Part shown: positions 50,401-60,414 of the stretch, piece by piece
Position numbering within the stretch: the first letter of the stretch is position 1
Layout: each line of letters starts with the position of its first letter
Origin: Rostratula benghalensis
Taxonomy: Eukaryota; Chordata; Aves; Charadriiformes; Rostratulidae
Assembly (NCBI GenBank): GCA_013399305.1
Contig: VXAI01000097.1
Span: 1 to 64,000, forward strand
Reading direction: 5' to 3'
Length of the DNA stretch: 64,000 nt
Translations under genes and position numbers: made by a program
Notes under the pieces: model-generated
The model's input: only the letters and a program-made list of their open reading frames with translations
The model's database searches: none
What the model was told of the DNA's origin: nothing

Positions 50401-51731
50401 AAAAACAGAATCCACGTAATAACTTCTGATTAAAAGACTATCTGTAAATTTACCCCTGCACTTTCTTCCTTATGTTACCCAGTTGTGTTTCCATGGTTAC
50501 TCAATTTTAGAAATCACCGAGTCTTACTGAAACATGAATAATAAACACACTTCTTTATCAATACAATTTATGCAAAGATCAACCGGGCTAGATTTCTGAT
50601 TAGTAATTTTCCCCTCTTTTGTTTTTTAATTATTATTTAAATACTACATTAGGCATACATATAAACAAAGCAAACAAGTGGAAAAAATATTTTAAAAAAT
50701 ATTATAATTAAAATCAAGTTTGAACTTTAATTCTAATTCCAAGTTTGCGTAATAACTTTCTCAAATTCTTTTTTAACACATGCGTATATTTATTAAAATA
50801 AAGATGTTTTTCTTTGTTTCTAGCACTGACATTGGAAAGGGAAAGGAGAGGGAGAGAGAAGTGGTTTATGTTTGAAAAAAGCCTGGCACTGCAGTTTACA
50901 GAAAGTAATCCGAGTACCTGTTCTTGATTGAAACTTTGTGCTGGAGGCAAGTTATTATTTTCATTAAATTGCTAAATAGATAACAATAAAAATAGATTTA
51001 TTTGATTTCTTAGCTGACAGCTATATATTGTAGGATGCACACAGATACGAAGGTAACTGTAAATTTGGGTTGTCATGATACAGATGCATGGAGAGATTCC
51101 TTTTTTTTCTGAGCCATCATTTCCAAAGCGTTACTCATTAAAAAAGTTCCTTCCGTACTGAAGGTTAGTAAGGATAAAGAAAGAGGGAGAGGCTTTAGAA
51201 CCACTGCTTCAAGTACCTAGAAGTCTGTAGTTAATTGCTTTCTTCTTTTCTTTCCCAACGGTATCACCTATATGAGTTCATTTATTTATACGTTCTTTTG
51301 CAGGCATAAAAAATACCTTTTAAGTGCAGTCTTTCAATGTAAGCCATTTACATTTTTCTTTTAAAGTGACAGGCTCATTTACAACTCCAGTGTTTTCAAT
51401 TAAAGCATTATTGCCTTGCCTTGACTACAAAAACAGATAAATAAGATGAAAACTATTGATAACTGACTAGAGAAAAATAAATTAAGAAAACCAGATATTT
51501 TTTTCAGTATTATGCCAGCAATTGAAATACAGAAAAAAGTAGGCCAAATGGCATACCACTGTTAAAAAATAATATATATATATATATATAGTTTACTGAG
51601 TATATATATAGTTTACAATGTCTCTCAAAGGTACTCAATTATCATATCTTTCATATCTACCACAGTAACATTTAAGTGCAAAAATAATAGAACCTCAGTT
51701 CGGCTACAATTATAAAACAGTGGTGGTTAAA
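47401..51731. other. AT-rich DNA without recognisable genes
   Basis: There is a TA dinucleotide array at 51572-51590 and a TA/CA-rich stretch near 50300-50350. No coding frame has supporting signals. Confidence 0.55.
51572..51616. repeat. TA array with a 20-bp duplicated end
   Basis: (AT)9 runs into gtttactgag, and then tatatatata and gtttac are repeated once with a 20-bp period (51581-51596 and 51601-51616). Confidence 0.9.
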
Positions 51732-53440
51732 TAATAGAATCATGGAATAATAGAATGATTTAGGTTGGAAGAGATCTATGAAGATAATCTAATCCAACCC
51801 CACTGCAATGGGCAAGAACATGTTCCAGTAGAACAGATTTTTCAAAGCCCCAGCCAACCTGGCCTTGAGCACATCCAAGGATGAGGCATCCACAACTTCT
51901 CTGGGCAACCTCTTCCAGTGTCTCACCACCCTCATCACCACCAATGTTTTCCTATGTCCAATCTAAACCTACCCTCTTCCAGTTTAAAACTATTGCCCCT
52001 TGTCTTGTCACTATGGCCCTGGTAAAAGAATCTCTCCACTTTTCATATACCCCTCTTTTAAGTACTCAAAAGCCACAATAAGGGCTCCTCAGACTCTTCC
52101 CTTCTCCAGGCTGAACAATCTCAACTCTCTTCAGCTTTTCTTCAAAGGGGAGGTGTTCCATCCCTCTGACCATTTTTGTGGCCCTTCTCTGGACCCACTC
52201 CAACAGGTCCATGTCCTTCCTGTGCTGAGGGCTTCAGAGCTGGACACAGTACTCCAGATGGTGTCTCACCAGTAGCTGGGCAGAATCACCTACCTTGCTA
52301 TGCTGGACACACTTATTTTGATGCAGCACAGGATACAATTGGCTTTCCTGGCTGCAAGCACACATTGCTGACTTATTTCATATTTTGCATCCATCAATAC
52401 CCCCAAGTCCTTTTCCACTGGGCTGCTCTCCTATTCATTCCCCAAGATCATTCATCCCTCAGTCTTTACGGATTTTGGGGACTGTCCCGACCTAGGTGCA
52501 GGCCCTTGTACTTGGCCTTGTTGAACTTCATGTGATTCACAAGAGATTTGCTCCTTAAGCCTGTCATGGTCCTTCTGGATGGCATCCTTTTCCAAGCAAA
52601 TCAACCGTATCACTCAGCTTGATGTCATCTGCAAACTTGCTGTGGGTGCCCTCTATCCCATTGTCTATGTCACTGATAAAGATATTAAGTAGTATTGGTC
52701 CCAGTACAGACTCTCAAGAGACACCACTCACTCCTGGTTTCCACTTGGACACTGAGCCATTCACTAGAACTATTTGGACAAAGCAATTCAGTCAGTTCCT
52801 TACCCATCTAACAAATCCAACTATCAAAACTAAATCTCTCCATTTTAGCAGCAAGAACATTGTGGGGGACCATAGTAAATGATTTATAGAAGTTCAGGTA
52901 GATGATATCCATAGCTCTTCCCTTATCTACTGCTGCAGTCACCCCATTGTCGAAAATCATTACATTCTTTAGACATGATTTGCCCTTGGTGAATCCACGT
53001 TGGCCATCCATGATCACCTACTCTGTCTTCCATAGGGTCCCACATGTCTTCCAGGAGGATCTGCTCAAGATTTTACTGGGCATGGAGAGTGAGGCTGATC
53101 AGTATAGTTCCCAGTGTCCTCCTTTTTACTGTTTTAAAAAATGGGGGTGATGATTCCCTTTTTTCAGTTTCTGGGGACTTTGCCTGACTGCTACAGGTTT
53201 TGAAATGGGACTAAGAATGTCTTGAGTACTACATCATCCAGTTCCCTCAGGACTCTGGGATGCATCTTGTTGAGTTCTATGGATTTATGTATGTTCAAAT
53301 TGATCTCAAAACCAACCAGTTGTTCAAAGTGCTCTTAAAACCGATTGTCTTCTACAATGGGAGGGACTTTATTCCTCCAGTTCCTGCCCTGAGGTTCAAG
53401 GGCTTAAGAGAAGTGCAAAAAGAGATTGCTAGTGGTAATT
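51732..53440 (-). mobile_element. CR1 retroposon, 1.7 kb, minus strand
   Basis: The 3' end lies at the left (aatagaatcatggaataata, then ttggaagagatct), and the element extends rightwards through its reverse transcriptase region to about 53440. Familiar blocks include ggacccactccaacaggtcc, a stretch like tgatgtcatctgcaaacttgct and cttccatagggtcccacatg. It is the longest CR1 copy here, but it lacks the 5' end with the endonuclease. Many stops and indels show that it is old and inactive. Confidence 0.92.
52600..53160 (-). pseudogene. CR1 reverse transcriptase domain, decayed
   Basis: One minus-strand frame (53017 to 52808) preserves GFTKGKSC and then YLNFYKSFTMVPHN. This second piece is motif A of the reverse transcriptase, where the family has an aspartate in YLDF; here it is Asn, so a catalytic residue is lost. 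Further along, at 52624-52635, the FADD box of motif C is still readable ([11 protein letters not shown]), in a different frame segment. Upstream, 53110-53160 matches the conserved VTPIFKKG-type region in mutated form. Several stops separate these segments. Confidence 0.85.
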
Positions 53441-54133
53441 GACACAAAAAAACCAAAATCAAAACCAAAAACAAACAAGCAAACAAAAACCCCCAAGAAA
53501 ACCTGATGCTCCTCAACTCCATCTACTGTCTAGAAAATAACAGTACATATTACTCACTCTAAGAAAATCAGAATTGATATCTTTTCAGCTACGTGAGACT
53601 TAGATAGTGAATTCTAAGTAAAATTTCCAAGAATGTAAACAAAGTCTCAGCCCCAAGTATCCTAAATAGTTCAATAAATAAAGACCCACTCTACTAACTC
53701 CATTCCAGATAAACTTTTATTACTTCCCTATCACCAGATTCAATTTGCTGTGCTTATTCTCATTCTAGTCCCCAAAACTTTTAATATATTTGCATAAAAA
53801 TTTAATGTACTTATACAGGCTCAAACTATCACTGAATGAAATGTGTTAGGATTTTATCAACCTGAATTTGCTTAAAGGGTCAAGCTTATGTCCTTCTACA
53901 TAAGACAAAAATCAATTCTTACAGAAAGCAGAAGTAGCTGACTGGACCAAAAGTCAATTGATACTTCAAGGACCGAGAAGATTTGTTCATTAGATTAGTT
54001 TGTTGGGGTTTTTTTGGTTTTTTGGTTTTTAGGTGTTGGTTTTTTTCTGGTATTTTTCCCCTCTCCTGACAATGCTTGGTTTACATTTCAATAAAAAAGC
54101 AACTTAACTTTTTATTTCATTATTTCTCTTCAG
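53441..54133. other. AT-rich DNA without genes
   Basis: It holds A/C-rich (53444-53495) and T/G-rich (54000-54060) low-complexity tracts. It ends with the polypyrimidine stretch before the candidate exon. Confidence 0.6.
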
Positions 54134-54275
54134 AGATGTCAGGGATGGAAACTCTTTATGAGTCACGATGCTCAGTCTTCAGCAGAGTGTTACTTCAGTG
54201 CAACAAGCAAAACCGATTCAGCTGCTTCCAAGGCAGATCTACGCTTTGGAGGAACGTATCTCCAAGGCCATTCAG
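54134..54275 (+). CDS. Candidate 142-bp exon, unknown gene
   Basis: A strong acceptor (ttatttcattatttctcttcag ending at 54133) and a donor (attcag|gtgaac) bound 142 bases. Two frames are open from end to end and a third from about 54160. One reads RCQGWKLFMSHDAQSSAE and continues to FGGTYLQGHS. Another begins MSGMETLYESRCSV soon after the acceptor, so the piece could also be a first coding exon. The third ends exactly in phase at the donor with YALEERISKAIQ. I recognise none of them. It could equally be an exon of a non-coding RNA. Confidence 0.25.
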
Positions 54276-54357
54276 GTGAACTTCTTTCAGCACTATTCAC
54301 TGGCAAATTTTCAAATGAAATTAAGACTCTACTGTATTCTATGTAAATTCATATGTA

Positions 54358-54412
54358 GCGGGAGGCCTCTAGCACTGTGGTGGTTGAACCACAGTGTCAC
54401 TGTAACCTCCGG
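54358..54412. repeat. Hairpin: 9-bp perfect stem with an outer stem
   Basis: CACTGTGGT (54373-54381) and ACCACAGTG (54388-54396) pair perfectly around a 6-nt loop. Further out, cgggagg (54359-54365) and cctccgg (54406-54412) can pair with one mismatch. The overall size is similar to a short precursor hairpin, but unpaired bases separate the two stems. Confidence 0.75.
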
Positions 54413-54559
54413 TGGCACCAGAACTAACATCCATCACATGCTATGCACTGTCCTCCCTCTCCCTCAGATAACCACTTACAAACATCCACCAGGAACAAAG
54501 GAAAGAAGAGAAGGAAAGACAACAAATCAATGACCACAGCTATTGGACGAAATCAGTTC

Positions 54560-55095
54560 TGGTCCACTGAAGAGGGTGACCCTGCCCAGGTGCTGGCAGT
54601 GGGGGCTACAGTGTGGCCTCTGTGAGGAGAGGCCAGTGCTGCCCCATGTCAGACACAGTTGGTTCCAGCCATTTCAGTCCAGTTCCAACTGACCTGCCCC
54701 ATGGGTATGACTGAGTCCCTCAGCCAAGATGGAGGCGCCTCTTGGAAAATGTATTGAAGTAAGGGTGAAAACACCAGAGAACAGTGAAGAAGGAGAAACA
54801 GGCCTGTAGACACTAAGGTCCAAGAATAAGGACAGGGAGGAAGTGCTCCAGTCAGAGATTCCTCTGAAGTCCATGGAAAAGACCATGGTGAAGCAGTTGT
54901 CCCTCTGCAGCGAGAGGATCACAGTAGAGCAGATGGTCACACTGCACCCTGTGGAGGACACCCATGGCAGAACAGATGGATATTTCCTGGAGGAACTGTG
55001 GCCCATGGAGAGCCCATATTGGAACAGGTTTATCCTGAAGGACCACAGATTATGGGAAGCACCCATGCTGGAGCCAGGGAGAAGCATGAAGTAAG
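54560..55095. mobile_element. Diverged avian interspersed repeat, probably LTR/ERV-derived
   Basis: gtgaggagaggccagtgctg, ccccatgtcagacacagttg and a stretch like ttggttccagcca resemble a dispersed bird repeat that often lies beside or within endogenous retroviral sequence. The right part has a degenerate tandem structure: variants of cccatgctggagcagg recur at about 50-bp spacing (54960-55080). The long frames across it, for example minus 54674-55087, come from this GC-rich repeat and are not genes. Class and orientation are uncertain. Confidence 0.45.
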
Positions 55096-58000
55096 AACTT
55101 GAATTTACCTTTCAGCTTCTGATTAAAACAGTTACGTTCTTTTAAAAACGCCATGCTGCATGTGACTTCAAAACTTTCAGGAAAAATACATTAGACAATT
55201 AAAATCAGTAAATAAAGAAAAACAGATGAGATCTCTAGGCAACTTATTGGACTAGCTGCTCTGTATTGGCTTTTCACAAGGAGGGAAAGCAGTAACTAAT
55301 TAGAGGCTTTTGTAGAATGAACTTAGTGGAGGGAGCTCATAGCACAGGACAGGAAGAAAGTAAGAGCTGTCATCAAGTTCAACATACTGGGAAAGGAAAA
55401 CAAATTTTACTTCCACACTTACAATTGACTAGACAAGGGAAAGTACTCTAAAGCCAATTAATGGAAGATGTAATAAAGTCAGCTACAATTCCAACAGGGT
55501 ACAAAAAGGAGTAAATACCAAGAAACCAGTAGCTTACCACAAACTTCAAATGGTCTCTCTAGGAAAATCACATCAAGTAATTCATGTTAACAAAAANNNN
55601 NNNNNNNNAGAAAAAAAGATAAGATAAATAATATATTCAATAGGCTGGGCCTCAGGGCTATTTTCAAAGTGATCTTGATATTTTTGAAGGTCTGAGGGCC
55701 AAGATGTGCTGATGAATGCTTCATTTTTCTATAAACTCATTCTTTGGTTTACTTTGCTTAAAATAATTTCTATTTTAAATCACTTCAAGGGAGCTAATGA
55801 CATTTTATTCACCAGAAGGAGGGTTTTGTGAAGATGAGATATTTTTACAGCACAGTTATTGAAAAATTAAGCCAGGATGACTACTATACCCAACTAAGTC
55901 TACAAATTCAGAAGAGCAATACTTGGGTTTCTGCACAGACTCATATTTAAATGTCAGTGACACCATGACTTTCCAGGTCCCATTGTAACTCTATCCTTCT
56001 TCAAGATGCATTGCAAGCATCACTATTCTGCACCTGGACCTCTGTTCTGGTCTACTTCCTGTATGTCTAGGATAACTGCAAGTACCACTGTGGATGTTTT
56101 GTTTCTTCCATTGCGTCCCGAGAATGAGTCTATCAATGACAAGCCCTGACTGTAAAACAGTGGGCAACCAAAATATCCATCTTTTGGGGAAAGCAGGGCT
56201 TTTTTTTGTTTGTTTGTTTTGTTTTTTAAGTAAAAATGAGGAAAAAAGAGCATACAGTAATTAGATGGGAAAAGATGGGAAAAGTTCCAAAACCATGCAT
56301 TTTAAACATATCTCAGTACAGTTCAATAATAAGCAGAAAATTACATATGCTAAATATGAGAAAACATTGGCTTTAACATCACTGATTTAAGAGTAGAATT
56401 GTTTTGAAGGTTATTTGAGCCCAAGTATTAATACAGCCTCAGCTACAAGAAACAAAACAGTATCACAGCAAGGACATTTTGTACAACTGGAGTCCTCAGT
56501 GCTTATCCTCCCTGGTCTATAACTCAGCTGGAGGCTAGTAGAAATATACGATGCTTTAAATAAAAATAGTAAATGGAAAATCACTCACTGTTAAAAGTTT
56601 CTCTCCATGTTATTACTCTTCTGAATCATTGAAACCACCATAACAATCACTTTAGTTGCATTACTGATTACTGTGGGTTTTTTTGCAGTATACATTCATC
56701 TTGAATAGTAAGACCCACCTAGCCATTTTCTGTTTATTTTATATCAGATTTTATTTGGCCATCAGATGCTAGACAATTTTTACAGGAAAAAATTTAAGAC
56801 AAATATATTCTTTAATTATAACTGACATTTTCTAACCCTTTGGTACACAGAAAGTCCGTATTGACATCTGACTCAAGGTCACCATGTTCCTTCATTAACC
56901 ATTGTGATTCCAAACAGCTCTTGGTCTGCTCTACAGAAAAACAGACCTAGATGCGCTTGTAGGTGAAAAGTTTCTGTATTCTCACTGGTATTTGCTGTAC
57001 TTGTTAACAAGATAAATGAGACGTTACTCATCATGTGTCGACTGGTGGAACTTAGTTAATAAAAACAATATGTAAGAGAGCCAAGAATAGCCCTGTTTTC
57101 AGAAATAATTGAAGTTATTGATATTTTGCCCTGAGATAATTTTATCCAAAGATGACATCTTTTCTTGCAGAGAAATCCCAGTATTCCATGATACACACAT
57201 ACAGGTACAGACATAATCCATCTGAAAGCAAAGCATGTTTATAACAGTCTACTTTAAACATCTGGGCTTGCGCTTTATTATAATATGCATGTTTGCAACA
57301 TGAAGTGTTACCAGAAGGTAACTTCTAATTCAAGGAAACAAGATTACTGACACAAAATGGTTTTGAAACATATGAATTTGGTGGAGTTTTTTTACCCCAA
57401 AAGATCAGCATTAGTATATACAAATAAATATAAAACCTTATGATTTTCACTTGCTTCAACATCTGCTTGGGCCCCAAGAAAAATACTCCACTGTGTTAAA
57501 TAGCTTTCTAATAGTAGCAGGTTTTCTCATTAACAGTCAATTTCTTCTCACTGACTTTGAGACAGAGCAAAGTTCTAAGTAAAATGTCCTAATTATTAGA
57601 ATTATGCAAAGATAACTTCCATTTATGAAAATTAAATCATTTAGCAACTTGTATATAGTTAATGAAGCATAATAAATATTGAACTAATGATATTGTAAGA
57701 CCACAGAAGATAATATGCCAAAGCAATTCACTGCCATCATTTGCTACAAAGATAACTCTAAATTTTCACAAGTGTGGTCAACTCCCCAACCAGATATGAG
57801 GGACTTATTCTTACTATTTTTATTATTATTATTGCTAGTGGGGGTGACTTTTCTCACAAAGTTTTAATATTATTATACAGCAATGTTTTAGACACCCTAC
57901 GAGTATCTAGCAGTATGAAAGGAAAACCGGTAGACTAATAAAATTTATGATAAAAATTTATGGCAAAATGACATCAAAACATCTGTTTACAGAAGATGAG

Positions 58001-58320
58001 GAACAAAATGAGTGTATTGCATAAAACATATACTAGACAGACCCTTAATTTTATTTTCAGTCTTATGGAGAAGCTAAGGCATTTTCAGCTGAAATTAATA
58101 ACGTGCTTTATCAGTGTTAGGCATTATTTTATACTCAGCAGGAACCACCACCTGTCTACCTACAAATTAAGTACTTCAAGGGGAACCCAAACACTAAAAG
58201 CTTTTCTTCCTCTTCCTCAAAGCCAGTGAGACTTGATGTCTTGCCTATCATCTGGGAGATGCAGTGATGTTCTGTGCTTTGTCTTTGCTATCTGCCAAAG
58301 AACACAAAAATGCTGCACCA
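55096..58320. other. AT-rich DNA without recognisable genes
   Basis: The stretch includes the 12-N gap at 55597-55608, a T-rich tract near 56199-56225 and a short ATT tract at about 57817-57833. Confidence 0.55.
55597..55608. other. Assembly gap, 12 N
   Basis: The gap is bordered by an A-rich sequence and then gataagataaata, so it probably hides a simple repeat. Confidence 0.99.
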
Positions 58321-58640
58321 GGTAGGAAACCAAATACCCGCCCTGGCTGCAAGACACTGCGTTCCTTCCAGTGCAGAAACTAAATCTGCGTTCCAAGCGA
58401 GCAAACAGAGGCCATGTCCTCCAAGAACCTACACCCTTCCTGCTGGCAAGAGGACACTGTGCAGCTCTGGCAGCATCACAGCAGTCCTCACTTCCTCCAA
58501 CAGGACCAGCTGCAGCTCGGTCCCAGAAGCTGAGGAGCCACAGCTGTCAGCCTGCAAGTGACAGGTCTGCGGTGGCCCAAAGGCAGGAGCCGGACCCTCG
58601 TGGCTCAGAGGAAACAGCCTCCAGCAGTGCTCAGAGTAAT
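58321..58640 (+). other. GC-richer, stop-poor block
   Basis: Two plus-strand frames are open across much of this block (58274-58561 and 58371-58697). The peptides are Ser/Ala/Pro-rich and unrecognised. There is no clear acceptor or donor at the edges. It may be an exon, an old repeat or a small GC-rich element; composition alone can explain the open frames. Confidence 0.25.
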
Positions 58641-59982
58641 CAAATGAGGCAGTTCCTTGTCAGTGAAACTTTAATGTTCATGGGGCCAAATTCATGAAAG
58701 CCTGACAATTTTGATAAAGTTGGCACATGCTTAAAAGTCCTGATCTGGGAAATGTCACTTCTGACTCAGGTTATGAGACCAATTATGTAGCTCACATGAG
58801 TATACTGATATTCCTCCATATAGTCATACAATAATAGAAAGATCAAGTAACTTTCCCTTTCACCATAGGTCATTACACATCAAGCAAAATTAATATTTCA
58901 GAGGTATCCTGATGTAGAAAATTTTTCAGACTGCATAAAACAGAGAAAACAAATTGAAAAAAAACTTTTTAGTAAGAATAATACCAGTAAAGAAAGACTT
59001 AGGAATATGCCTTATGTATATATATGTACATGAATATAATATTTTATACATGATTGTATGTATATAATTTTAATAAATTGTATATTGTAATTATTTCTTT
59101 ATGGTTATATAATGTATAATAATTCTAATTTGTAGGTTTAGATATATATGTGATTTTTCAATGGAAGTGTATCTATTCAAGAAAAACCATGCCCTTTCCA
59201 GATTTGTGACATCTTAATAGAAGTTCCTGTTGCACTCATTTAAAAATAAAGTCAAATTAAAAAAAAAGAGTTAATGAAGTTTCCTTGCCTTCCCAAATAT
59301 TATGTTTTGATAGCATTATTCTGGAAGATATCTTGTCAGGAATTATTACACAAAATCTTCCTCGGAATCACCCTATGACAGAATGAGCATCACTCCTTTG
59401 GTAATCACCTCCACCAGTCTAGAAAGGAGCCTTACTACAGCATCCAGATATAAAAATAACAAAATCCACACTGATACTTATACCCCGATCCTGAAAAGAC
59501 ACATAACTAGATGCACACATACGTATATATTCATAATTCTACAGTCTCTACTACATACACACCCTTCTAACACAGAGTCCATCAGGACTACATCTCTAAA
59601 TACTTAGAGACAACTTTGCCTTAGAGCATACTCACTGTTTTTCAAACCAGCCAGAAAAGCAGAAAATTCAAAAAGTTTCTTGATGTTCTCTGAAATCTCT
59701 AGAACTGCCCTGATAAATCCAATGGGACTTTGGCTTGACAAATGTATTCTATTATTGCCTATGAGTACTAAAATTGTGCTTTAAATATATTCCACTGATG
59801 TCTGTGGCTTGAAAAGCCACTGCCACATCCAAAGGATGAGTTTTATAGTCAGAACCCAAAGAATCTGCTGAATCAAGGAAGATTGTGAGCAGAACATTTG
59901 AGTTCTTTTTTGCTTCCTTTTCTTTTCTTGGGGAGAGAGGGGACGGAGAGTGGGATTAAAACGGCTGAAACTGTAAAAATAA
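58641..59982. other. AT-rich DNA without genes
   Basis: A particularly AT-rich, TATA-like stretch lies at about 59010-59160. I see no coding signal. Confidence 0.55.
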
Positions 59983-60414
59983 GTAACTCCTGGACAAATC
60001 GTTTCCTCAGTAGCATGTCTTCCTTCACACGTGATAGTCTTTGGCTCTCAGGAGCAGACTGTGAAATCTGTGAATCTACACAGACTGCCAGACTTTCTGC
60101 AGCATCAAAAATCTGCTGGATACAGCAGCTCCATGATGGGATGCAGCCAGGAAGTGTTTTCTGTCCCAGGCTCAGAGGATGCAAGGCCTACACAAGGAAA
60201 TGCTTTTACTTGTCACATTCGGGAACGACATCCAGTCATAACACAACTAAGGAGACAGCCAGGGTATGCTGTGCTCCAGCTATTTCCCTGGCATCTCCTT
60301 TCCATGAGAAGTAGTGGAGACGGAGGACTAGCATTGACCTACCGTATCTCTACAGCCAGTAGAGAAGTTAAGACAGGGCATATCCTGTGGTTATCCTACA
60401 TGATTGATGCTTAA
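59983..60414 (+). other. Stop-poor block with overlapping open frames
   Basis: One plus frame is open from 59983 to the stop at 60412-60414 (143 codons) and a second from 59898 to 60314; a minus frame is also open over 59873-60184. The first reads in part FSVPGSEDARPTQGNAFTCH and ends LWLSYMIDA. I recognise no domain. Overlap of three open frames suggests that base composition, not selection, keeps the stops away. A processed pseudogene or exon cannot be excluded. Confidence 0.2.

Noticed and set aside
54674..55087. 138-codon frame on the minus strand
   Set aside because: It lies inside a GC-rich dispersed repeat with internal tandem structure, which explains the lack of stops.
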